Positions 1 to 6,630 of a DNA stretch of 22,020 nt are shown here, in pieces. Source of the DNA: CAZWRV01 sp964636325 (GTDB lineage Bacteria; Verrucomicrobiota; Lentisphaeria; Victivallales; GWF2-50-93); the NCBI GenBank assembly GCA_964636325.1, contig CAZWRV010000102.1, forward strand, positions 1 through 22,020, in the 5' to 3' direction. Position 1 is the stretch's first letter. Every line of letters begins with the position of its first letter. A program made the translations under genes and the position numbers. Below the pieces are notes generated by a model that was not told where the DNA came from, searched no databases, and saw only the letters and a program-made list of their open reading frames with translations.

Positions 1-69
1 AAGAAAAGAAGCCAGCTGTCTTGAGGCTGGCTACATACTTCGCTGAATACTTACTGCCCATGTGGCTTG

Positions 70-126
70 TCAGAGCGGTGCGCCGGAAATATGAACTTAA
101 ATACCTTCCGGGGGTCGGTATTTCAC
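70..126 (+). repeat. R1 repeat, right half only
   Basis: A run starting GCCGGAAATATGAAC (from 82) and ending GGTCGGTATTTCAC aligns with the right half of the R1 elements at 3549-3690 (minus strand) and 16958-17074. The preceding TCAGAG...GCCGG also matches the 16958 copy. The left arm TTCAGATTTCC is not recognisable. R1 copies elsewhere lie after stop codons in sense orientation, so this one may mark the end of a + strand gene to the left of the window; that is inference. Confidence 0.6.
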
Positions 127-147
127 CACATCTATATTTTCCACGGA

Positions 148-696
148 TCAGGACTGAATCTTGACGTTTTCAGGAGTATCGCCCGCAGATATTTCCGCCT
201 CTTTGATCATCTTTTCATACGCTTCGGGGGAAATGCCGTGCGTGACCTGCTTGTCCAAATAATCGGAGATGAATTTTTCGATTGACATCCATTTGCCGTC
301 GATCTTGATCTGCCTTGTCCATGCGCATACGCAGATCAACTTTTCGAGCCTGAAAATCCGCTCTTTCGACTTCAAATAGCTGATCGAGATAAAAGTCAGC
401 ATGAGTATGGCCGTGATCCCAATTGTCCTGTTGAAGAGGCAGAGCTGCCATCCGGCGGTCTCGTGATGGCCCGATATGCCTAGAATCGGAAGGATGAAGG
501 CCAGGGAAATCAAGGCGCAGGAGAAAACGCATAAGAAGAAGGTGGTCTTCCTGCTGTTGACGAGGACGGAGATGAATATGATAGGCACATAAAACACCCA
601 TATCGAATATCCCATGGGGAGTGCCATGTCCGCACAAAAAGTTGCGACAGAAGCTGCAACGAGCGTGAAAAGCAATGCCTCCTTTTTATACTTCAT
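148..696 (-). CDS. Four-helix membrane protein with degenerate CxxC-type tail (orphan sensor-like)
   Basis: This 182-residue protein has about four hydrophobic segments (roughly residues 7-27, 31-47, 50-73 and 90-106). The first two resemble the membrane input module found at the N-terminus of many PAS/histidine-kinase proteins. The cytoplasmic tail from about residue 118 (ICVCAWTRQIKIDGKW, then THGISPEAYEKM) resembles the short C-terminal module usually seen as ICxxCKKIRDxxGYW...SHGICPEC in signalling proteins. Here the first pair is CxC and the later cysteines are Ser and Ala, so metal binding by the classical set is unlikely. No PAS, kinase or receiver domain is present. AGGT lies about 7 nt before the ATG, and a weak TTGATT-17-CATAAA promoter lies upstream. 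The gene is AT-richer than most of the window. Being a gene is fairly sure; its function is unknown. Confidence 0.7.
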   Translation of the reverse strand: MKYKKEALLFTLVAASVATFCADMALPMGYSIWVFYVPIIFISVLVNSRKTTFFLCVFSCALISLAFILPILGISGHHETAGWQLCLFNRTIGITAILMLTFISISYLKSKERIFRLEKLICVCAWTRQIKIDGKWMSIEKFISDYLDKQVTHGISPEAYEKMIKEAEISAGDTPENVKIQS

Positions 697-1260
697 GGTG
701 AACCTGCGAGCTGGAGCTGTTTCGACGATTTATGAAATGAGCCGGTTGCAAAATCAAAATCGCAAAATCTCATCGGAATATCCGTCTTGTTGCATCAAAT
801 GTCAAGCGGAAGCAAGCGGCAGCGGGATGATTTTCCGAAAAAAGCCCCGTGTCCGGTGAGCACCGCCGGCGGCTGGAGGGTTGACAGATGCGGCGGCGAG
901 GGCAGATTCGGCCCAAGTCCGCAATAAGATGGGCCGCTCCACCGAGACCCGCTTCCTTTCGAACTGCCTGCGCCTTTTCATCTTCCCTTTGCGTATGAAC
1001 ACCAAGTCCCCGCAAAGGCCGCTGCAGGAATGTCCGGCTTCGACAGGAACCAGCCGCAGATACAGCTCGTTCCCGACAAACTTGGACTATTCAAGCTTCC
1101 ACCCTTGAAAATCAAGGTTCTCCGATATAAATTGCCCCTCGAACACGTGGGGCATCCCCCTTCGATTCTTGTTTTTGCTGCTTGATACAGTTTCAGACAA
1201 GCCGATTGAGTTGTTTTTCCTATCCGAGAGTCATGCCTTATCCTTCGACATAAAAATACT
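697..1260. other. Gene-free spacer, 564 bp
   Basis: No convincing gene is visible. The open frames here lack ribosome binding sites and recognisable protein features. The word GGAGGGTTGA at 875-884 is shared with R2 repeats at 9751, 21951 and near 6530. A short dyad GCCCC...GGGGC lies near 1134-1153. The 5' part should hold the promoter of the minus-strand membrane protein and the 3' part that of the nitroreductase; no strong -35/-10 pair was found for the latter. Confidence 0.5.
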
Positions 1261-1863
1261 ATGGCAGCCATGAACGAAACTATAAGAAGCATTTTTGCAA
1301 GAAGAAGCGTGAGAAATTTCATTGATAAAGACGTGCCTGATGAGATTATTTTCACTATTCTCGAAGCCGCAAACAGAGCTCCGTCCGCACATAACCAGCA
1401 GTCTTGGAAATTCATAATAATAAGAAGGCACAAAAAAGAAGAACTTGCCAAGCTTGTCTCAAACTCTTCCGATCTGTTCCCGAAACCTTCTTCCACCTTG
1501 CTTCGTATGGCGGCGCGAAGCATCTTGAGCTCACCGGTGACAATTGCGATAATCAATACCGGCGACCTCATAAAACATGGCACCGCGCTTTTTAAAATTG
1601 AAAAAGACTCCGCTTACGACTTCTTCCGGACAATGGAGATACAAAGTTCTGCTGCCGCCGTTGAAAACATGCTCGTTGCCGCCACTTCTATGGGGGTGTC
1701 CAGCGTATGGCTCGGAATAATGTATCTCGTAAAAGACAAGGTTCTCAGCTTTCTTGAAGAAAAAGGTGAATTCATGGCTGTAGTCCCGATAGGATATGCG
1801 GCAAAAGAGCAGCATGTTCCACAAAAGCGGCCCCTTTCGGCATCAATGAAAATACTTCTTTGA
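1261..1863 (+). CDS. Nitroreductase-family FMN oxidoreductase
   Basis: This is a 200-residue member of the NfsA/NfnB-like nitroreductase fold, which uses FMN and NAD(P)H to reduce nitro groups, quinones or related compounds. The N-terminus has the family signature SIFARRSVRNF (residues 10-20), whose arginines contact the FMN phosphate. APSAHNQQSWKF (residues 40-51) is the typical FMN loop, and SMGVSSVWLG near residue 140 is the second conserved region. Length is normal. An alternative start at 1270 (MNETIRS) fits the family better, since the MAA extension adds nothing; neither start has a clear ribosome binding site. The substrate cannot be told from sequence. The gene is AT-richer than the main gene blocks and has no functional link to its neighbours. 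A dyad terminator follows at 1973-2011. Confidence 0.88.
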   Translation: MAAMNETIRSIFARRSVRNFIDKDVPDEIIFTILEAANRAPSAHNQQSWKFIIIRRHKKEELAKLVSNSSDLFPKPSSTLLRMAARSILSSPVTIAIINTGDLIKHGTALFKIEKDSAYDFFRTMEIQSSAAAVENMLVAATSMGVSSVWLGIMYLVKDKVLSFLEEKGEFMAVVPIGYAAKEQHVPQKRPLSASMKILL

Positions 1864-1945
1864 TCAGCGATATGGCTGCGAACGGCCAAGATATCTGAAG
1901 TCAGCCCAGATTTAGCGTCCGCTTACTTCCGCGCAGAGCTGGCAT

Positions 1946-1976
1946 TATGCTCCTTTAGGCTGAAAAATTTACATTT
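1946..1976 (+). repeat. Tail module of the R1 repeat, divergent copy
   Basis: ATTATGCTCCTTTAGGCTG followed by AAAAATTTACATTTC closely resembles the tail of the R1 element at 3549-3580 (minus strand) and the segment at 6170-6192. The two last-named share 23 identical bases; this copy differs by a few substitutions and a length change. It runs straight into the dyad at 1973. Confidence 0.55.
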
Positions 1977-2011
1977 CCGTTTAGGATATGTCCTATGCCC
2001 TAAACGGAAAT
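1973..2011. terminator. Bidirectional terminator-like dyad between convergent genes
   Basis: A perfect 13-bp inverted repeat (ATTTCCGTTTAGG at 1973-1985, complement at 1999-2011) encloses a 13-nt loop. It lies between the ends of two converging genes: the nitroreductase stop is 110 bp to the left and the sulfotransferase-like stop 14 bp to the right. The minus-strand side runs into GTAAATTTTTCAG, which is T-rich; the plus side has only a short T run. It may serve both genes. Confidence 0.55.
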
Positions 2012-2024
2012 ATGAAATTTAGGT

Positions 2025-2948
2025 TCAGAGTTTGTCTGTAAACTCCTTGACTGCAGGGTCTGCGCCGAATATCCGCTCTGAAAGCCCGACCAGCTCCCTG
2101 TCGCGGAATATGCTCCTGAAAAGTTCGTTTTTCTCATAGTTCCTCCACCTTTCAAGGACTTTCATCTCGGACGCCTTGTTGTCGAAGGACATCCTGTCGA
2201 AGGAGCTCCCGCCTCCGACATGGAGGACTTCGTCCATTCCGCCGTCGGAGAATTCCAGGCCCAGTGCGGCGGAGAGCTTCATCCTGTATTCCTTTTCGAG
2301 GAACCATCTGTTGTAGTTGACGGCCAGCCTGTTGTGGGGGAGGAAACCGGTTTCGCCCAGGAATTCCCGTGCGTACTGCTTCCAGAGGCCGCACAGGATG
2401 CCCCTTTCGGAATCCACCCTCAGGGAATACCTGTTTGGGATGCCGGACTCCTCCCTCTTGAGGCGGCTTGCGAAGAGGTTGTATGGATCCCTGACCAGGA
2501 CGATGTCGAACCTTGAGGCGCTCCTGCCCAGCCACCGGTCATGCCTGCGCTCGAAGGGCTCGGAGGATACGTCCCGCAGATCCTCGTCCTCGTAGCTGTA
2601 TATCAGCAGGCTCTTGCGGCTGAACAGGCCGCACATCTCCGCATAGATGTTGAATTTCTCGAAGAAGTCCTTCTGGAACTCCTCGACGGAGCTCTTCCTC
2701 TGGAAGGTATGGAACGGATTGCTGCCCGGCTCCACGCAGTTGAGGTGGCATCTGGGCTCCGGGGCCTGCTGGAATATCCAGTTTATGATCGCATGGTTGC
2801 CGGAGCGCTGGAGGCCGACGAAGCGTATTTCCTTGGCGTTGACTGTCGCCGCGCCGGCAGGACTGCACGAGGAAACCACCATGCCGACGATGGAGAAAAG
2901 CCTCTTCCTCGTATATTTGAAGAACCTACTGATCGGCCTTATCTTCAT
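2025..2948 (-). CDS. Sulfotransferase-like P-loop protein
   Basis: This 307-residue protein has both PAPS-binding elements of the sulfotransferase fold. The 5'-phosphosulfate loop is RSGNHAIINW (residues 48-57), in the GLQRSGNHA form seen in glycan-type sulfotransferases. The 3'-phosphate element is IVLVRDPYNLFASR (residues 149-162), with Arg153 and Ser161. The expected activity is sulfate transfer from PAPS to a carbohydrate or lipid; the acceptor is unknown. A hydrophobic stretch at about residues 16-34 could be a weak membrane anchor. The start is well supported: ATG overlaps the upstream RlpA-like stop as ATGA, and AGGAAG lies 8 nt upstream, so translation of the two is probably coupled. 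A shorter start at Met23 is possible but less likely. Confidence 0.8.
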   Translation of the reverse strand: MKIRPISRFFKYTRKRLFSIVGMVVSSCSPAGAATVNAKEIRFVGLQRSGNHAIINWIFQQAPEPRCHLNCVEPGSNPFHTFQRKSSVEEFQKDFFEKFNIYAEMCGLFSRKSLLIYSYEDEDLRDVSSEPFERRHDRWLGRSASRFDIVLVRDPYNLFASRLKREESGIPNRYSLRVDSERGILCGLWKQYAREFLGETGFLPHNRLAVNYNRWFLEKEYRMKLSAALGLEFSDGGMDEVLHVGGGSSFDRMSFDNKASEMKVLERWRNYEKNELFRSIFRDRELVGLSERIFGADPAVKEFTDKL

Positions 2949-3547
2949 CTCAATTTCTTCCTGGTGTAGATCTCCACGGGGATCACGCCTTCGTCAAGCA
3001 TGCCTATCTTCCTTGCGGCCGCAGTGCAGAGGTCGATAGTCCTGCCTTCATGGAAGGGGCCGCGGTCGTTGATTCTGACGACGACCGTCCTGCCGTTCCT
3101 TTTGTTCTTCACAAGCACGACCGTCCCCAAGGGGAGAGACCTGTGCCCAGCGGTGTATTCGCTGAAGGGCATCAGGAATTCCCCGCTGCTGGTCTTCCTG
3201 AAATAGAATCCGTCTCCGTAGTGGGACGCGACTCCTTTCTCGTATAAATACCATCTGCCCCACGTTGAGGGTGGGAAGCATGCCAGGAGGACAAAGAGCC
3301 CTAGTGCGGCGAAGAGGCAGAACCTTGCGTTCCTGGAGGAATCCATCTTCCTGACAAATGCATGAAATAACCCTCCAAGCATGCCGCCACCCCTTTTCCC
3401 TGATGCCGCAAATGCGTTCCTGCGCGGGGAATTAGGACGCCGTCCGTTCCTCCTGGCAGCGGCCTCCGCAAAAGCATTGGCGGCAAGGAAAAACAGACGG
3501 CCCCCCAGCTTGATAAGCCTCCAAAAAGCCAGCAGAAGGGAATCCAT
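2945..3547 (-). CDS. RlpA-like double-psi beta-barrel protein, probable lipoprotein
   Basis: Residues about 104-196 form an RlpA-type barrel: GVASHYGDGFYFRKTSSGE, TAGHRSLPLGTVV, and RINDRGPFHEGRTIDL. RlpA proteins bind or cleave septal peptidoglycan lacking stem peptides; the NDRGPF region carries the conserved acidic residue. The hydrophobic segment ending LFVLLAC (Cys at residue 90) looks like a lipoprotein signal. Such a signal would have to start near Met68 (position 3346) or Met56 (position 3382, preceded by GGGGTGG), not at 3547. The first 55 residues are Arg/Pro/Gly-rich and the 3547 ATG abuts a 23-bp copy of a dispersed repeat with no ribosome binding site, so the long start is doubtful. 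Pairing with a sulfotransferase is unusual. Confidence 0.78.
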   Translation of the reverse strand: MDSLLLAFWRLIKLGGRLFFLAANAFAEAAARRNGRRPNSPRRNAFAASGKRGGGMLGGLFHAFVRKMDSSRNARFCLFAALGLFVLLACFPPSTWGRWYLYEKGVASHYGDGFYFRKTSSGEFLMPFSEYTAGHRSLPLGTVVLVKNKRNGRTVVVRINDRGPFHEGRTIDLCTAAARKIGMLDEGVIPVEIYTRKKLR

Positions 3548-3548
3548 G

Positions 3549-3690
3549 AAATGTAAATTTTCACGCTAAATTGAGCATAAATACCGATGCCGAGGAGGGA
3601 TTTCAAGTTCAGATTTCCGGCCTGCAGCCTTGAAACTTTGCAGGTTTGTCCCGTCTCTGCCATATCGAACGACAGGAACGGAAATCTGAA
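3549..3690 (-). repeat. R1 repeat, full copy with tail
   Basis: Read on the minus strand, it begins 1 nt after the HPr stop. The outer arms are a perfect 12-bp inverted repeat (TTCAGATTTCCG, 3690-3679, and complement 3619-3608). An inner CCTGCA/TGCAGG dyad lies within. It continues GAACTTGAAATCCCTCC (as in the 16958 copy) and ends in a 23-nt tail at 3571-3549 identical to 6170-6192. Its position suggests a 3' UTR structure for HPr and a leader for the RlpA-like gene. Confidence 0.75.
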
Positions 3691-3691
3691 A

Positions 3692-3967
3692 TCATACCAG
3701 CGGGAAATCGAACTCGAATGCGAACATTTCGGCCATCTTCTCGCAGGCCGCCTTCTCGTTGGCCCCGTCCGCCTCCACAGTAACCTCGTCGCCGCAGCAA
3801 AGCCCCAGAGATATCAGCGAAAGGATGCTGTTGAGCTCGGATTCCCCTTTCCTTGACTTCACCTTGATCCTGCAGGCCGGGAATTTCTGCGCCTCCATGA
3901 GTATGGCGCTCGACGGCCTGCAGTGTATGCCTGCCTTGTTCCTGACAACGACGGATTTTCTTTGCAT
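3692..3967 (-). CDS. ptsH: HPr phosphocarrier-like protein
   Basis: This 91-residue protein is a near full-length HPr. The active-site region is NKAGIHCRPSSA with His15, the residue phosphorylated by Enzyme I. ELNSILSLISLGL aligns with the regulatory-serine helix of Gram-positive HPr, placing Ser47 where Ser46 is phosphorylated by HPr kinase. EVTVEADGANEKAA matches the final strand and helix. The 3967 ATG is chosen because HPr proteins start within a few residues of this point; the frame stays open to 4063 but that extension is not HPr-like. Upstream on the minus strand TGCTAAATT resembles an extended -10. No Enzyme I or PTS permease is in view, so a regulatory role is as likely as transport. 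The R1 repeat starts 1 nt after the stop. Confidence 0.88.
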   Translation of the reverse strand: MQRKSVVVRNKAGIHCRPSSAILMEAQKFPACRIKVKSRKGESELNSILSLISLGLCCGDEVTVEADGANEKAACEKMAEMFAFEFDFPLV

Positions 3968-4083
3968 AAGATGAGCCCAAGCCTCGGTGTGCGGATGATC
4001 GGAGGACGGGCATAATTTAGCAGGAATCATGCAAAAGGAAAGTCTGAGGGGGTGAATATCCAACGCCCGTCATGGGGTATCTT

Positions 4084-4803
4084 TCAATAATTCGACTTTA
4101 TGTTACCCTCGGTGATTTGGTTTACCTTCACGTTGGTGGCGTGGCCGTCGGCGTATGCCGTGTTCCCACGCTGGTAGATGTGCCTGAAGCGCGGCCAACC
4201 CTCGTTCGCGTCGACGCCGTCGCCGTCATGGCCGACGAAGTCTCCGGACACGTTGTTGTCCTTCGTGCTAGCCAGACCGTTGGGGAAAATGCCCGGTATG
4301 CTCTTCAAAGTCGGATAGCACCCGGCCTGCTTAAGCTGGCATGCCTCCATGAACGTTATCACTTCGGAAGGCCTCTTTACTTCTCCCGCCTTGAACATCT
4401 TGGTCGGCCTCGGCGACGCAAGATCGACCGTGAAATCCGGCATAATGACCGGATGAACCGCGTAGGAAATCCAGATTGAGTCGTTTTCCGAATGTAATGC
4501 GTCGGGGCACTCCAGCAGGGGCGAAAGCGAGTTGGAATATGGCCACAGGTAGGCACGGATGCTGTAGGTGTAGTCAACGTCGGCAGACTTCCTGCCGTAG
4601 GGGTAGAATCCGAAGTCCTCCGAATAAAGGTTTATCGCCGAATTGGTCTGTTTGACGTTCGAAAGGCATTTCACCTCCTTGGCCTTCTTCTTAGCGTTCG
4701 CAAGCACAGGTATAAGTATCTGGGCGAGAATGGCGATTATGGCGATTGTGACCAGCAGCTCTATAATGGTGAAGCAGCGGAAACTTGGATGAAAGCGTCT
4801 CAT
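4084..4803 (-). CDS. Type II/IV pseudopilin-like protein with prepilin methylation motif
   Basis: This 239-residue protein starts with a class III signal: a short basic leader, then FTIIELLVTIAIIAILAQI from residue 11, with Glu15 at mature position +5. The residue before the cleavage point is Cys10 rather than the usual Gly. The hydrophobic helix spans about residues 11-33. The C-terminal part has the RHIYQRGNTAYADGHA block, close to the H-x9-DG signature common in large paralogous pseudopilin families of Lentisphaerota and Planctomycetota (here ten residues separate H and DG). These proteins are thought to be exported and surface-associated; no secretion apparatus gene is nearby. It has its own promoter at 4827-4856, with a perfect dyad between -35 and -10. 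Confidence 0.88.
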   Translation of the reverse strand: MRRFHPSFRCFTIIELLVTIAIIAILAQILIPVLANAKKKAKEVKCLSNVKQTNSAINLYSEDFGFYPYGRKSADVDYTYSIRAYLWPYSNSLSPLLECPDALHSENDSIWISYAVHPVIMPDFTVDLASPRPTKMFKAGEVKRPSEVITFMEACQLKQAGCYPTLKSIPGIFPNGLASTKDNNVSGDFVGHDGDGVDANEGWPRFRHIYQRGNTAYADGHATNVKVNQITEGNIKSNY

Positions 4804-4826
4804 AAAGCACCAGGCTCTCTGGGCCG

Positions 4827-4856
4827 ATTATAGCACATAATATGTGGGGTATTCAA
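4827..4856 (-). promoter_or_regulatory. Sigma70-type promoter of the pseudopilin gene with spacer dyad
   Basis: On the minus strand TTGAAT (4856-4851), an 18-bp spacer and a perfect TATAAT (4832-4827) lie just upstream of the pseudopilin ATG at 4803. The spacer contains CACATAATATGTG (4834-4846), a perfect 13-nt palindrome with 6-bp arms. That is a plausible operator for a dimeric repressor or activator. Confidence 0.6.
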
Positions 4857-4884
4857 GTGCCCGGAGCGGCGCGGAGGGGGAAAA

Positions 4885-6009
4885 TCATTTGAAAAATATC
4901 CATTTCTTGCCCTTTTTCCCGTCATCGGGGCTGTAGAGGTTTTTCATGACGGGAATGGCCCTGGTCTTGGTGGAGACCATCTCCTTCTGGGCGGAATGGA
5001 CGACCTTCTGCTTCTCCTGCTTCGCCATGAAGAGGTTTATAGACGCCAGTATTTCAGTGAACTTCGGCCGTTGGACCGGATGGCTGGAAAGCATGTCCAT
5101 CACCAGCAGACTGATCTCCTCCGGGACTTCGCTCCTGAGCTCATGCGGCATGGGCGGCTTCACATATTCTACCGTCTCGGGCGTCAGCATCCGCTTGCTG
5201 TCGGCGCTGAATATCTCGGTCGTGTCGGCCTTCTTCCTTCTCACCCTCGAAAATATGGTCTCGACATCAGTCTTGCCCGCAAAAGGATACCTGCCGGTCA
5301 GCATGTAGTAGCAAAGAACCCCGTAGCTGAAGACGTCGCCGCGCTTGTCCTCCACTTTGCTCTCCGCCTTCTCCGGACTTATATAGTAGGGGGAGACATC
5401 GTAGGCCAGATCCTGGCTGTGCTGCAGGCAGTTGTAGTTGAAGCGCCCTATGAAGAAGTTCTTGAGGCGGACGTTCCCCCTGGCGTCGATATGCACGGTC
5501 TGATCGCATATGTCGTGGTGGACGAACTCCTTGTGGTGGGCCACGGCGAAGCCCAGCGCCGCCGCCTGAAGCACGCTTATCACGCTCTGGACGTCGAGCA
5601 GCCCCTGGCTGTCCGGCGCATATTCGGAAAGCGTATACCCGTCCATCTTGGGATACGACACGAAGAAATACCCCTGCACCTCCCCGCAGTTGATTATCGG
5701 GCATATGTTGGGATGCTTCAGCGTCGTGAGGGCAATCGCATCCTCCTTCGCCATGCCGAGGAAGGTGGCGTAGTCAGGGATGTCCTTCTTCAGGATCAGG
5801 ATCACGGAGTCGAGATTGTGCGACTGGTCGAATCCCTCGTATATGTCGAAGAAGCACTTCGTCTCCAGCGGCCTCTCCAGCTTGAGGTAGTCAAGTTCGT
5901 AGGGGATCACGACCTCAGTCCCGCAGTCCGAACATTCGCAGACAGTAAACGGGTCAATACCCGAGAAATCCATTACCCCGCCGCAGCCTTTGCAAACCGT
6001 CTCTGGCAT
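4885..6009 (-). CDS. Zinc-ribbon protein kinase homologue, probable pseudokinase
   Basis: This 374-residue protein has an N-terminal ribbon (C6-x2-C9 and C24-x-C26-x2-C29) followed by a Ser/Thr kinase-like fold. Recognisable elements are the ATP-lysine strand VILILKK (residues 69-75), LKHPNI (98-102), HHD at the HRD position (164-166), SPE at the APE position (211-213), and RGDVFSYGVLCYYMLTG with Asp225. Key catalytic residues are missing: no Gly-rich loop is visible, the catalytic-loop Asn is Thr171, and the DFG motif reads NFF (184-186), so the magnesium-binding Asp is absent. Normal phosphotransfer is therefore unlikely; a binding or scaffolding role is inferred. The C-terminal 60 residues are Lys-rich with no membrane segment. 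The promoter is at 6045-6072 and GGAG lies 11 nt before the ATG. Confidence 0.85.
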   Translation of the reverse strand: MPETVCKGCGGVMDFSGIDPFTVCECSDCGTEVVIPYELDYLKLERPLETKCFFDIYEGFDQSHNLDSVILILKKDIPDYATFLGMAKEDAIALTTLKHPNICPIINCGEVQGYFFVSYPKMDGYTLSEYAPDSQGLLDVQSVISVLQAAALGFAVAHHKEFVHHDICDQTVHIDARGNVRLKNFFIGRFNYNCLQHSQDLAYDVSPYYISPEKAESKVEDKRGDVFSYGVLCYYMLTGRYPFAGKTDVETIFSRVRRKKADTTEIFSADSKRMLTPETVEYVKPPMPHELRSEVPEEISLLVMDMLSSHPVQRPKFTEILASINLFMAKQEKQKVVHSAQKEMVSTKTRAIPVMKNLYSPDDGKKGKKWIFFK

Positions 6010-6044
6010 AAAACTCGCAACTCCAAAAAATAACCGCTCGAAAA

Positions 6045-6072
6045 AATATAATCAGCCTCATCTAAATATCAA
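6045..6072 (-). promoter_or_regulatory. Sigma70-type promoter of the pseudokinase gene
   Basis: On the minus strand TTGATA (6072-6067), a 16-bp spacer and TATATT (6050-6045) precede the pseudokinase ATG at 6009. The predicted leader is about 30 nt and contains GGAG (6024-6021). Confidence 0.55.
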
Positions 6073-6100
6073 CCGCATTAAAATAGTTTGTTCGATATTA

Positions 6101-6196
6101 TTTCAGATTTCCTGGGCCGTCGCTCGGATGCGGCTGAAAAACCTGAATGTCCATGTGCCTTTAATACTCATTTAGCGTGAAAATTTACATTTTGAC
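6101..6196 (+). repeat. R1 repeat, degenerate copy with conserved tail
   Basis: It begins TTTCAGATTTCCTGG, continues GGCTGAAAAACCTGAATG where intact copies read GCCGGAAATCTGAAC, and ends with the 23-nt tail (6170-6192) identical to 3549-3571 on the other strand. The middle is diverged and the outer arms no longer pair. Unlike the intact copies it does not follow a stop codon of a same-strand gene. Confidence 0.6.
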
Positions 6197-6319
6197 GGGC
6201 AAGATTTGGGATTGGATTTTTTTCCGACCGAGCGGCGGCATGAATGCCGTCCGAGGAAGCAACGGAAAAATACGGCCCAAAGATGTCCGTCCGTTCTGGC
6301 GGATTGCGGTATTTCGGTT

Positions 6320-6494
6320 GTATGAATTCAGCAAACTACGCCCTTTTGCTGAATTCATACTTAAAGAAAAATGCAAAATCGTTCGTTTTTAGTGTTCAAA
6401 ACTGAGATTTTTCGCGGTTCTCCGTTAATATTTGTCAGAAACAATCTGGATTTTGCATTTTTCCTAGGTAAATATTCAGAGAAAGGGCGTAGTT
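6320..6494 (+). repeat. Large foldback with two competing stems
   Basis: Two structures overlap. The first is a perfect 16-bp hairpin, GTATGAATTCAGCAAA at 6320-6335 with its complement at 6345-6360 and a 9-nt loop. The second is a long imperfect inverted repeat: 6334-6380 against 6449-6494, which includes perfect blocks of 13 bp (AACTACGCCCTTT, 6334-6346, with 6482-6494) and 15 bp (GAAAAATGCAAAATC, 6366-6380, with 6449-6463). The 68-bp middle has no visible gene. The loop of the first hairpin is part of the second stem, so the two exclude each other. TATATT at 6500-6505 is a possible -10 just beyond it. It is AT-rich and lies upstream of the M16C protease gene. Confidence 0.75.
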
Positions 6495-6530
6495 CACTGT
6501 ATATTTACATTCCGGGTTCCGGGCAAGGTG

Positions 6531-6583
6531 GAGGGTTGAGCTGCCTGCCGCGCCGTAATCAAATGAAGGCGGGTGCTCAACCG
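6531..6583 (+). repeat. R2 repeat ahead of the protease gene
   Basis: GAGGGTTGAGC at 6531-6541 pairs with GCTCAACC at 6575-6582, giving an 8-bp stem around a 33-nt GC-rich loop. The same GGAGGGTTGA...TCAACCG pattern occurs at 9751 and 21951. It lies about 50 bp before the protease start codon, within its likely leader. Confidence 0.6.
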
Positions 6584-6630
6584 CATTTTGAAAATGGCTA
6601 GAGGAGTATAGCAACTGGAGGTTATTATTT

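Noticed and set aside
10..32. Hairpin AGCCAGC...GCTGGCT as a terminator
   Set aside because: The stem is only 7 bp and no T-run follows on either strand, so termination cannot be supported.
802..1094. Open minus-strand stretch with basic residues
   Set aside because: There is no usable start at its 5' end, no ribosome binding site and no familiar motif; it looks like chance GC-rich open frame.
3968..4063. N-terminal extension of HPr by 32 residues
   Set aside because: HPr proteins begin a few residues before the active-site strand; the extension is Pro/His-rich and unlike the family.
4996..6033. 345-codon open frame on the + strand
   Set aside because: It lies exactly opposite the pseudokinase gene, has no ribosome binding site, and its Arg/Leu/Val-rich translation is typical of an antisense shadow in GC-rich DNA.
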